From the NCBI GenBank assembly GCA_003499325.1, contig DNIP01000109.1, forward strand, positions 1 through 11,273: DNA of 11,273 nt, read 5' to 3'. The translations under genes and the position numbers were made by a program. Below are positions 1-6,051 of this stretch, piece by piece (positions within the stretch are counted from its first letter, which is position 1; every line of letters begins with the position of its first letter). A model generated the notes under the pieces. That model was not told the origin of the DNA, did not search any database, and saw only the letters and a program-made list of their open reading frames with translations. Source of the DNA: Oscillospiraceae bacterium. GTDB taxonomy: Bacteria; Bacillota; Clostridia; Oscillospirales; Acutalibacteraceae.

Positions 1-137
1 GGGGAGGCGTCTCCGCCGAGGAATGCTCCTCCCGAAACGCTTCCTATTATATCGCTTTATCATGCGGAGCACATCAACCTCTCCGTAGGGTACGGCGCTT
101 GCGACGTACCGAAACCTTTCCTATCAATGACACCAAA

Positions 138-340
138 ACGCGGAGCAAATGCCTGCTTCCGTAGGGAGGACCAGCGGTCATCCGAGAATGACGGGCGTTT
201 CGTTGATCGAAAACGTCGGATAGGGTACAAGCGTTCCTGCCACGCGGTACGTCGGACACGCGTGTCAAGCGCCGTACCCTACAAAACGCACATCTCCTTT
301 ACAACCATTGTATTGTGACCGACGCCCTGCCGCGGGAGCA
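138..340. repeat. Repeat block Y, copy 1
   Basis: A 203-bp block that recurs at 602-804 with about five substitutions counted by eye and no indels (offset 464). It contains a GTAGGG hairpin unit at its left end (155-178) and an inverted unit ending CCGTACCCTACA near 275-287. The high identity implies recent duplication or gene conversion. Confidence 0.85.
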
Positions 341-409
341 CCAAGGCGCTCCCCTACAATTTCACTGCAACGTCTACTGTAGGGGAGGGGCTTGCTCCTC
401 CCGAAACGT
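322..409. repeat. Repeat block Z, copy 1 (facing hairpins)
   Basis: An 88-bp block repeated at 495-582. It holds two hairpin units facing each other. CCCCTACA (351-358) ends the left unit and TGTAGGGG (378-385) begins the right one, with a 19-nt spacer (359-377) between. The same arrangement with a 19-nt spacer occurs at 524-558 and 11101-11135. Confidence 0.85.
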
Positions 410-494
410 TTCCTATTATATCGCTTTATCATGCGGAGCACATCAACCTCTCCGTATGGTACGGCGCTTGCGACGTACCGAAACCTTTTGACAA

Positions 495-582
495 ACGCCC
501 TGCCGCGGGAGCACCAAGGCGCTCCCCTACAATTTCACTGCAACGTCTCTTGTAGGGGAGGGGCTTGCTCCTCCCGAAACGT
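495..582. repeat. Repeat block Z, copy 2 (facing hairpins)
   Basis: Second copy of the 88-bp block at 322-409, differing at two spacer positions. CCCCTACA lies at 524-531 and TGTAGGGG at 551-558. The right-hand unit (552-576) is identical over 25 bases to the segment 6076-6100 inside ecfA. Confidence 0.85.
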
Positions 583-601
583 ATGTTAAGATGACATTAA
601 T

Positions 602-804
602 ACGCGGAGCAAATGCCTGCTTCCGTAGGGAGGACCAGCGGTCATCCGAGAATGACGGGCGTTTCATTGATCGAAAACGTCGGATAGGGTACAAACGATC
701 CTGCCACGCGGTACGTCGGACACGCGTGTCAAGCGCCGTACCCTACAAAATGCACATCTCCTTTACAACCATTGTATTGTGACCAACGCCCTGCCGCGGG
801 AGCA
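602..804. repeat. Repeat block Y, copy 2
   Basis: Second copy of the 203-bp block at 138-340. After 804 the two copies diverge but still carry related hairpin halves (CCAAGGCGCTCC in copy 1, GCAAGCCGCTCC in copy 2). Confidence 0.85.
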
Positions 805-849
805 GCAAGCCGCTCCTCTACAAAGGCTCCTCCCTGCGATTCATCCTCC

Positions 850-972
850 GATATGATATAAACTGTAAATGAAGTGATATGACCTGCAAATGACATGATA
901 TGATCTGACAACCTAAAATCGATTTTTGTCGGATGTTGATATGTGGAAAACTGTTGTTGATATGTTGAAAAG
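850..972. repeat. Degenerate tandem repeats of about 21 bp
   Basis: Two small tandem arrays. At 850-907 the motif GATATGA recurs (850, 876, 897), followed by similar CTGTAAATGA / CTGCAAATGA / CTGACA words. At 934-951 and 955-972 the units TGTTGATATGTGGAAAAC and TGTTGATATGTTGAAAAG repeat with a 21-bp period. They lie downstream (3' side) of the minus-strand gene ending at 1061. They may be what is left of its low-complexity C-terminal coding tail, since on that strand they read as Ser-Thr-Thr/His-Ile-type repeats. Iterons or DnaA-like boxes are a less likely reading. Confidence 0.5.
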
Positions 973-1060
973 TCATCCTGATTGTTTTCTTCTTAGCTTT
1001 CTCATTTCATTTCATTATCATTGTCTTTTTCTTTATTCTTTTTCTTTTCATTTTCTTTTC

Positions 1061-1387
1061 TTAGTTGATTTTGTTAACACTTGTTGACATTTGTTGATCC
1101 TCGGTCTCCTGCATTTTGGCTCTTTCCTTTTTTATTTGCGCGCTCTTTTTACCTGCTTCTCTTCGCATTTCACAGATCTCATTGTAGCGCTCAAAGTTGT
1201 AGTCGATCTCTTTTTTGAAGAGCGAGAACATCACATCCAGCGCGCAGTCGCCGCCGAAATCCGCTTCTTCTCCTGTGTTGCCGTAGCGCATCAGCGCCTT
1301 ATACAGCTGTCCCGCCTGTACGTCGCTGAGCATCTCGAGTGGTTCCGCGTGATGAAAATAGGTAAAAAAGCCTTTGGGTGTTTTCAT
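1061..1387 (-). CDS. DUF6291-like, phage/plasmid-type replication-associated protein, probably truncated
   Basis: A 108-aa protein starting MKTPKGFFTYFHHAEPLEML. It is followed by the pattern LSDVQAGQLYKALMRYG, an acidic/Gly stretch, then the FSLFKKEIDYNFERYNEICEMRREAGKK helix pair. This pattern is typical of DUF6291-type proteins in mobile elements of Firmicutes, often annotated as replication-related; the biochemical role is unknown. The start is well supported: on the minus strand GGAGGA sits 7 nt before the ATG (plus-strand TCCTCC at 1394-1399). The product ends in STSVNKIN without the long Asn/Glu/Lys tail that relatives often carry. A different frame just downstream (about 1000-1060) still reads Lys/Glu/Asn/Asp-rich, so a frameshift may have removed the tail. 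The gene is isolated between the repeat array and the B12 leader and may be a mobile-element remnant. Confidence 0.6.
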   Translation of the reverse strand: MKTPKGFFTYFHHAEPLEMLSDVQAGQLYKALMRYGNTGEEADFGGDCALDVMFSLFKKEIDYNFERYNEICEMRREAGKKSAQIKKERAKMQETEDQQMSTSVNKIN

Positions 1388-1455
1388 AATCAGTCCTCCG
1401 AATCGGTGAATTTGGGTCTATGCCCTTTCACCTATGGCGGCCTCGGGATAAAAAA

Positions 1456-1473
1456 TTGCATACTTTTATGCAA
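1456..1473. promoter_or_regulatory. Perfect palindrome upstream of the minus-strand DUF6291-like gene
   Basis: TTGCATA-CTTT-TATGCAA is a perfect 7-bp inverted repeat. On the minus strand it overlaps a weak promoter candidate (TTGTCA, then CATAAA) for the gene starting at 1387, so it could be an operator. It is also followed on that strand by T6, so a small terminator is an alternative. Nothing shows which protein would bind. Confidence 0.35.
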
Positions 1474-1522
1474 CTTCCGATAAAAATGACAATATTTTAA
1501 TCTTTTTTGTTCCTTTTTGACG

Positions 1523-1551
1523 TTGCTTTTATTTGTCGGCTCTTGTATAAT
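1523..1551 (+). promoter_or_regulatory. Promoter for the cobalamin riboswitch operon
   Basis: TTGCTT (1523-1528), a 17-nt spacer and TATAAT (1546-1551) form a sigma-A-type promoter with a perfect -10 box. The predicted transcription start near 1558 lies just before the riboswitch P1 stem at 1569. TTGACG at 1517 is a better -35 match but would need a 23-nt spacer. Confidence 0.7.
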
Positions 1552-1568
1552 AATGAAAAATGAACAGT

Positions 1569-1764
1569 GATACGGTTCGAAAGGTCAGGCACTTTTGCCG
1601 ACCGACTAGATTAATAGGGAATCCGGTGCGGCGCCGCCTAATCCGGAGCAGCCGCCACTACCGTCATTGAGCAGAGGATGGGAATTTGCCATTGGAGTAT
1701 TCCGAGAAGGCTCCCGTCCGCGCGGAGTTTCCGCTTCCTCATCAGCCGGGAGACCTGCCGTGTC
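1569..1764 (+). ncRNA. Cobalamin (adenosylcobalamin-type) riboswitch
   Basis: The leader carries the hallmark blocks of cobalamin riboswitches in the right order: GATTAATAGGGAATCCGGTG (1609-1628), AGCAGCCGCC (1647-1656) and the B12-box AGCCGGGAGACCTGCC (1744-1759). GATACGG (1569-1575) pairs with CCGTGTC (1758-1764) to close P1, with one G-U pair. The element lies between a good promoter and an intrinsic terminator at 1920-1944, upstream of two DUF4430-like genes and an ECF transporter. By family precedent, bound cobalamin would favour termination. The exact B12 form sensed cannot be decided here. Confidence 0.93.
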
Positions 1765-1885
1765 CGAGTCAGCCCCTTTGGCAGGAAGCGCGCGAATGAT
1801 ACTAATTGTTGATAAAACGCTTTAACAAGATATTAGCGGAAATATACGCAATAAACGTTAAAGGGTTTAATTAGAGATTAGTATG

Positions 1886-1910
1886 AAGTATAGAGGATCG
1901 CTCTATGCTT
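1886..1910 (+). promoter_or_regulatory. Hairpin in the riboswitch expression platform
   Basis: AAGTATAGAG (1886-1895), loop GATCG and CTCTATGCTT (1901-1910) form a near-perfect stem just before the terminator at 1920. About 155 nt separate the aptamer from the terminator, longer than usual, and the rest is AT-rich. This stem probably takes part in switching, but the antiterminator pairing was not resolved. Confidence 0.5.
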
Positions 1911-1919
1911 ATTTGTTGC

Positions 1920-1944
1920 GCTCTTCTTCGGGAAGAGCTTTTTT
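1920..1944 (+). terminator. Intrinsic terminator of the cobalamin riboswitch
   Basis: GCTCTTC (1920-1926) pairs with GAAGAGC (1932-1938) around a TTCGG loop, followed by six T residues (1939-1944). It lies between the aptamer and the first coding region (2137), as expected for B12-controlled premature termination. Confidence 0.85.
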
Positions 1945-1945
1945 A

Positions 1946-2043
1946 GTGGTCAGTGGTCAGTGATTAGTGGTCAGTGGTCAGTGGTCAGTGGTTAGTGATC
2001 AGTGGTTAGTGATCGGGGATCAGTGGTTAGTGATCAGGGATCA
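1946..2043 (+). repeat. Fourteen 7-bp tandem repeats in the operon leader
   Basis: Fourteen consecutive heptamers with consensus GTGRTYA run from 1946 to 2043. Exact units include GTGGTCA, GTGATTA, GTGGTTA, GTGATCA and GGGATCA. The array sits directly after the terminator and before the first gene. It creates an open frame extending upstream from 2137 to 2002, which is repeat sequence and not protein. Similar 7-bp arrays with a different core (GTGAGGA/GTTAGGA) flank the ecf operon. Confidence 0.85.
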
Positions 2044-2136
2044 GTGAATGGTGTCAGTGCTTGTGCCGGGGAGGTTTATTTGCTGATAACGCCTCGGCGT
2101 TTCCATCAAGAATCTTTTGAAGTGAGGTATATAAGT

Positions 2137-3147
2137 ATGAAAAAGATGATTGCATTAGTGTTATCCGTACTGTTGGTGCTGTCCGTCAGTATGCTGTTTG
2201 TATCCGCGGAGGAAGCGACAGACAGCGTCGATGTGCATGTCACCATCATCGATGAAAAGAGTGAGTTCGCGGTAGCGTATAAGACCGTGACCGTCACCGA
2301 TATCGACAAGGACGGCGCCTTTACCGTCAACGATACCCTCTATGCCGCTCACGAGCAATTCTATGAAGGCGGCGCCGCGGCAGGCTATGCCACCGAGAAA
2401 ACTAAGTGGGGTCTCTCGCTGACAAAGCTGTGGGGCGTTGCAAACGGCGGCAGCTACGGCTATCTGGTCAACAACGCCTTTGCGTGGAGCATGACCGATC
2501 CCGTCAAGGCAGATGATTATGTCGTCGCGTTCATCTATACCGATACAAAGAATTTCAGCGACGTATATACCTATTTTGAGCCGCAGTATATCGAAGATGA
2601 GAGCACGACGATCGCCGTCGAGCTGACGATGAAAAAGACCGGCTTTGACGCGGAAGGCAAGCCCTATACCGAGCCTGTTTCCGGCGCGGAAATCACCATT
2701 GACGGCAGCCCGAACAAAGTTGTTACCAACGCGGAAGGCAAAGCCAGCTTCTACTACGGCTACGGTGATCCCAACGGCTATGAGAGGGTGATCAGCGCCG
2801 AGGTCAAGGATATGCGTATTGTTCCTCCGATCTGTCTTTTGAAGTCGATCGGCAAGGGGAAGGCGACTCCCGATCAGGCTGTCGCGACCGAGGCTCCGAC
2901 CGTGATCGCGGATGTGGAGGATACGGATGATACCACGATCTCCGCAACCGAGGCTCCCGCTACCAAGGATGAAGCCACCAAGGATACTGCTACCAAGGAT
3001 ACTGCGACTAAGGACAGCTCCTCTTCCTCTACCCCCAAGACCGGCGACGTCAGCAACCTGATCCTGTGGATCGTGATCGCGGCTGTATGCCTGGCGGGTA
3101 TCATCGGCGCGGTTGTATTCTATAAGAAACATTATGGTAAGAAATAA
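2137..3147 (+). CDS. Wall-anchored DUF4430-like (transcobalamin beta-like) surface protein
   Basis: A 336-aa exported protein, probably a cobalamin-capturing surface protein of the B12 uptake operon. Residues 1-24 are a signal peptide (MKKMIALVLSVLLVLS, cleavage after VSA). Residues about 30-150 resemble the DUF4430/transcobalamin beta domain: TVNDTLYAA, then GSYGYLVNNAFAW and VKADDYVVAFIY correspond to the family's W-Y-VNG...DGD-I-W-Y pattern. Residues about 160-225 look like a small Ig-like/carboxypeptidase-regulatory fold (VSGAEITIDG, VTNAEGKASF). A Thr/Lys/Asp linker with ATKD repeats (about 275-293) leads to TPKTGD (299-304), a hydrophobic helix and a KKHYGKK tail, i.e. a sortase signal. 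ATG 2137 is chosen over 2002 because it starts the signal peptide, follows GAGG (2124-2127) and avoids the heptamer array. The gene follows the cobalamin riboswitch and overlaps the next gene. There is no alpha-barrel, so cobalamin binding by this protein alone is uncertain. Confidence 0.8.
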   Translation: MKKMIALVLSVLLVLSVSMLFVSAEEATDSVDVHVTIIDEKSEFAVAYKTVTVTDIDKDGAFTVNDTLYAAHEQFYEGGAAAGYATEKTKWGLSLTKLWGVANGGSYGYLVNNAFAWSMTDPVKADDYVVAFIYTDTKNFSDVYTYFEPQYIEDESTTIAVELTMKKTGFDAEGKPYTEPVSGAEITIDGSPNKVVTNAEGKASFYYGYGDPNGYERVISAEVKDMRIVPPICLLKSIGKGKATPDQAVATEAPTVIADVEDTDDTTISATEAPATKDEATKDTATKDTATKDSSSSSTPKTGDVSNLILWIVIAAVCLAGIIGAVVFYKKHYGKK

Positions 3148-5011
3148 GCTCTTCGCGATACTGCTGTGCGTGACGACGCTGTTCTGCGGCGTTCTGTCGG
3201 CAGTTCCCGTAAGCGCGCAAGCCTATACCGTCGCACAGCTCCAAAGTCTGTGTGACGGTATCGTTGCATATAACGGCTATCACAGCGCGCAGGATTTCAT
3301 CGACGGCACCCTCACAGACAACGCGGGAACGACGTCGGAATTCTATATTCTCGCGCTGTCCCAGTCGGGCGACTATGATTTTTCGCGTTATGAAAACGCG
3401 CTTTTGTCCTATCTTGACGACCATTCCGTTGCCTCCGCGTCCAGTCGGGAAAAATTCGCCCTTGCTCTGGCGGCGGTCGGCAGTACCGACCGGTATATCG
3501 CCGATACCGCGGATGAAGCGATCGGCGGCATGGGCATGATGAGCCTGGTATTCGGACTGCACCTGCTCAATAACGGCTATAGCAGTCGCCTGTACAGCAC
3601 CGACAGCTTGCTCAGCGAGATCCTCTCCCGCGAGATGGCGGAAGGCGGCTGGGCGGTGATGGGCTCATGGGGCGACGTGGATGTGACTGCGATGACCCTG
3701 CAGGCGCTCGCGCCGCATTACGGCGGCAGAGGCGACGTCACCGACGCGATCGATCGGGCGGTTGATTGGCTGTCCACAAAACAGCTTGACAGCGGCGGCT
3801 TCAAGACCATGGGCGCCGAGAACTGTGAGAGCGCCGCGCAGGTGGTCATGGCGCTGTCGGCGCTGGGGATCGACCCGCAGACCGACGGTCGCTTTATCAA
3901 GAACGGCACCTCCGTGATGGAGGCGATGCTCGACTACGGTTTATCGAACGGCGGCTTCTCGCATACGGGCGATGACGGAAACGCCACCGCGACCGTCGAG
4001 GTGTTCTGCGCATTGACGGCATACCGCAGGATGCGCGGCGGTCAGAGCGGGTTTTATCTGTTCGATCATGTTGTGCACGGTGCACCGTCCGACAAAGGCG
4101 CGGGCGGCTCGGGTCAATCGGGCGGCTCGAAAAAAACGGGCGTCGATTCGGGCGCGGGCGGCAACGGTTCGTCGGGCAGCTCGGACAGCGGCGCAGGCTC
4201 GGACAACAGCGGCGACAGTCCTGTGGAATATGACGGTAACGGCAATCGCATCATCACGATCAACGGTCAGCGATTCATCGAATCGACCAACGCGGCGGGC
4301 GAGAAGGTGACGGTCAACGTCAGTGAGACCGAGGGTCAGCCGCGTGAAACACGCGTGTTTTCCTCGGAGCACGGCGATTTTCAAGCTGCTGCGACCGACG
4401 ATACGGCACTGCACGCGGCTACGGCGGATGAAAGCGGCTCGGGCGGCTATAAGCCCTTCGCCATCCTCGGTGTGATTGCTGTTGCGGGCGGCGTGAGCGC
4501 GGCGCTGTACCTGATGAAAAAGCGCAATAAAAAGCATTATATCGCTGTGGCGGTGATCGCGGCGGCGGGTGTGCTGTTTATTCTTTTAACGAATTTTGAA
4601 TCCACAGAGGAACATTATCAGCCGCAGGAGAACGGCGGCGACTTTACTGTCACGCTCAGCATCCGATGCGACACGATCAAGGATATGGAGAAGAAAAACA
4701 ATGCCGTTCCCGACAGCTATGTGATCCTCGATACGACGGAATTCACCGCGTCCTCGGGCGATACAGTCTATGACGTCTTGCAATCTGCGTCGCGAAAATA
4801 TCGCATCCTGATCAACAACCGCGGCAGTGACGGCGCGGCGTATATCGCGGGGATCGACGGGCTCTACGAGTTCGATTACGGCGAGCTGTCCGGCTGGATG
4901 TACCGCGTCAACGGAACATTCCCCGACGTGGGCTGCCAGAGCTATGCCGTCCGCGACGGCGACAAGATCGAGTGGCTGTATACAACGAATATCGGCAAGG
5001 ATTTAGAATAG
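3134..5011 (+). CDS. Intrinsic factor/transcobalamin-like membrane protein (alpha-barrel repeats + DUF4430)
   Basis: A 625-aa protein likely to bind cobalamin at the cell surface. Residues 1-28 are a signal peptide (ends VSA). Residues about 31-315 are helical with prenyltransferase/squalene-cyclase-type repeats: EGGWAVMGSWGDVDVTAMTL (from 170), SGGFKTMGAENCESAAQVVM (from 220) and NGGFSHTGDDGNATATVEVF (from 272). The intrinsic factor/transcobalamin alpha domain belongs to the same fold group. A Gly/Ser linker (317-362) and a short beta-rich stretch follow. Two membrane helices (about 441-461 and 469-487) flank KKRNKKH. Residues about 503-620 form a DUF4430 domain with SGWMYRVNGTFPDVG (586-600) and DGDKIEWLY (608-616). 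With the positive loop inside, both the alpha and beta parts face outward. The start at 3134 overlaps the upstream gene by 14 bp, suggesting translational coupling; 3113 is possible but adds charged residues before the signal. Binding of B12 is inferred from architecture and the riboswitch. Confidence 0.85.
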   Translation: MVRNKLFAILLCVTTLFCGVLSAVPVSAQAYTVAQLQSLCDGIVAYNGYHSAQDFIDGTLTDNAGTTSEFYILALSQSGDYDFSRYENALLSYLDDHSVASASSREKFALALAAVGSTDRYIADTADEAIGGMGMMSLVFGLHLLNNGYSSRLYSTDSLLSEILSREMAEGGWAVMGSWGDVDVTAMTLQALAPHYGGRGDVTDAIDRAVDWLSTKQLDSGGFKTMGAENCESAAQVVMALSALGIDPQTDGRFIKNGTSVMEAMLDYGLSNGGFSHTGDDGNATATVEVFCALTAYRRMRGGQSGFYLFDHVVHGAPSDKGAGGSGQSGGSKKTGVDSGAGGNGSSGSSDSGAGSDNSGDSPVEYDGNGNRIITINGQRFIESTNAAGEKVTVNVSETEGQPRETRVFSSEHGDFQAAATDDTALHAATADESGSGGYKPFAILGVIAVAGGVSAALYLMKKRNKKHYIAVAVIAAAGVLFILLTNFESTEEHYQPQENGGDFTVTLSIRCDTIKDMEKKNNAVPDSYVILDTTEFTASSGDTVYDVLQSASRKYRILINNRGSDGAAYIAGIDGLYEFDYGELSGWMYRVNGTFPDVGCQSYAVRDGDKIEWLYTTNIGKDLE

Positions 5012-5167
5012 TGAGGAGTTAGGAGTGAGGAGTTAGGAGTTGCGGGTGGGCTTAGCCAACACCCATTTTTATTTCTGCTTCATCATTTCAACAAATCCCA
5101 AACGCGAAGCATAGCAAACGCTTCCGTTTTCACCTAAACTCCTCACTCCTCACTCCTCACTCCTCAC
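5011..5167. repeat. Element with inverted 7-bp-repeat arms between the surface-protein genes and ecfT
   Basis: The left arm (5011-5041) alternates GTGAGGA and GTTAGGA. The right arm (5140-5167) is four copies of TCCTCAC, the complement of GTGAGGA, so the arms can pair over about 28-30 bp. The left arm begins in the last base of the preceding gene's TAG stop, and the right arm ends 5 nt before the ecfT ribosome site. The interior holds a terminator-like hairpin (5044-5070) and a connector (5099-5125) resembling that of the left-hand repeat array (AAACGCGAAGCA...CGCTTCCG). A similar element lies at 8534-8673, after the ecf operon. Confidence 0.8.
5044..5070 (+). terminator. Possible intrinsic terminator/attenuator before ecfT
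   Basis: GGGTG (5044-5048) pairs with CACCC (5060-5064), and GGC/GCC extends the stem around a TTA loop with a two-base AA bulge, followed by ATTTTT. It is moderate in strength and could partly separate the surface-protein genes from the ecf genes. No convincing promoter was found between it and ecfT, so read-through is likely needed. Confidence 0.45.
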
Positions 5168-5184
5168 TAAACAGGAGGTATCCC

Positions 5185-6051
5185 ATGCGCTTTGAACAAC
5201 TGAATCCGTTCACCGTGGCGGTGTACTACCTCTGTGTCTTGGGGATCATCATGTTCTCGATGAACCCCCTGCTCCTGTGTATCGCGCTCTTGACCTCCGT
5301 GCTCAGCGCGGTCATCGGCGGCACGGCGGACAAAAGGGCGCATCTCTTCTCGCTCGCGGTGTTTCTGATCGCGGCGGCGCTCAATCCGCTGCTCGTGCAC
5401 AAGGGCGCGACCCCGCTGTTCTTTTTCAACGACAACCCGATCACGCTGGAAGCAACGGTCTACGGACTGTGCGCGGCGGGGATGCTCACGGCGGCATTGT
5501 ACCGCTTGCGCGAGCTATCTAAGGTGATGACCTCGGACAGGGTGCTCTATCTCTTCGGGCGCTTTTCGCCGCAGCTCGCCCTGCTGTTGTCGATGGCGAT
5601 CCGCTATACGGCGCTGCTCAGGGTGCGATGGCGCAGGATCTGCGACAGCCAGCGCGCACTGGGACTGTTCGACGACGGCAACCTGATCGACGCGGTGCGC
5701 GGCAGGGCGCGGGTGCTGTCCATCCTGATCACCTGGACATTGGAGAACGGCATCGTCACCGCCGAGAGCATGGAATCGCGCGGCTACGGCACAGGCAGAC
5801 GCACCTCGTATGCGGTTTATCGTGTGCACAAATATGATGGCTTCGTCATGCTCGTTTGTATCGTGCTGACGGCGCTGTCGGCTGTCGGCGTTTATCACAG
5901 CAAGGCGGCGTTTTATCCCGCGCTCAGCATGAACCTGCTGAACCCGTGGGGGATCGCGGGCGTGGCGGCGTTCACACTGTTGAGCGTTTTGCCGCTGATC
6001 ATCAACGGAAGGGAGGCGATCCGATGGCGTTGGTTACTGTCAAAAATCTGA
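5185..6051 (+). CDS. ECF transporter transmembrane component T (EcfT)
   Basis: A 288-aa integral membrane protein of the EcfT/CbiQ family. It is the scaffold that links the ATPases to the substrate-binding S component and transmits ATP-driven movement. Hydrophobic segments lie at about 11-45, 52-70, 88-106, 125-146, 218-240 and 252-273. The long cytoplasmic coupling region (147-210) contains SQRALGLF (155-162) and SMESRGYG (195-202). The second is a clear Ala/Ser-Arg-Gly coupling motif. In the first, Leu replaces the usual Arg, which may be normal for this subgroup. AGGAGGT at 5173-5179, 5 nt before the ATG, is a near-ideal ribosome site. The end overlaps ecfA by 28 bp. Given the riboswitch upstream and the DUF4430 neighbours, cobalamin is the likely cargo. 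Confidence 0.9.
   Translation: MRFEQLNPFTVAVYYLCVLGIIMFSMNPLLLCIALLTSVLSAVIGGTADKRAHLFSLAVFLIAAALNPLLVHKGATPLFFFNDNPITLEATVYGLCAAGMLTAALYRLRELSKVMTSDRVLYLFGRFSPQLALLLSMAIRYTALLRVRWRRICDSQRALGLFDDGNLIDAVRGRARVLSILITWTLENGIVTAESMESRGYGTGRRTSYAVYRVHKYDGFVMLVCIVLTALSAVGVYHSKAAFYPALSMNLLNPWGIAGVAAFTLLSVLPLIINGREAIRWRWLLSKI

Larger units (their letters stand above)
1..835. repeat. Gene-free mosaic array of palindromic repeats
   Basis: This stretch has no credible gene. It is built from hairpin units that begin (T)GTAGGG and end CCG(AAAC), in both orientations, joined by AT-richer connectors that often contain GCGGAGCA. Three block duplications are visible. Block X is 24-119 and 393-488 (96 bp, 2 differences by eye). 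Block Y is 138-340 and 602-804 (203 bp, about 5 differences). Block Z is 322-409 and 495-582 (88 bp, 2 differences). The blocks overlap in different combinations, so the array probably grew by recombination among copies. Short open frames here, such as 127-318 and 591-782, are the same repeat block read twice and are not genes. The array starts before the window's left edge. Confidence 0.85.

Noticed and set aside
127-782. Two nearly identical small open frames (127-318 and 591-782)
   Set aside because: They are the same repeat block read twice, lack ribosome sites and encode Arg/Ser-rich peptides without family likeness.
1-835. CRISPR-like array (regular repeats with intervening sequence)
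   Set aside because: Units vary in spacing and orientation, the intervening parts are themselves repeated, and no cas genes are present. It is a palindromic repeat cluster.
934-972. Replication-origin iterons or DnaA boxes
   Set aside because: Only two 18-bp units with a weak TTTTCCACA-like word, no further boxes and no intact initiator gene; more likely a decayed coding repeat.
2002-2136. Upstream extension of the first surface-protein gene to the start at 2002
   Set aside because: The extension translates the heptamer array (SDRGSVVSDQGS) and puts 45 residues before a good signal peptide that starts at 2137 with its own ribosome site.
2161-3132. Long minus-strand open frame (323 aa)
   Set aside because: It lies antisense to the clear signal-peptide/DUF4430/sortase-anchor gene and has no recognisable domain; a GC-bias shadow.
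5071-5136. A second cobalamin riboswitch or promoter directly before ecfT
   Set aside because: No B12-box-like GCC(A/G)GGAGACCTGCC-type sequence and no -35/-10 pair with acceptable spacing was found in this stretch.
5856-6023. Upstream extension of ecfA into ecfT
   Set aside because: The 56 extra residues are the ecfT gene read out of frame; the ATG at 6024 has GGGAGG upstream and starts the conserved ABC fold.
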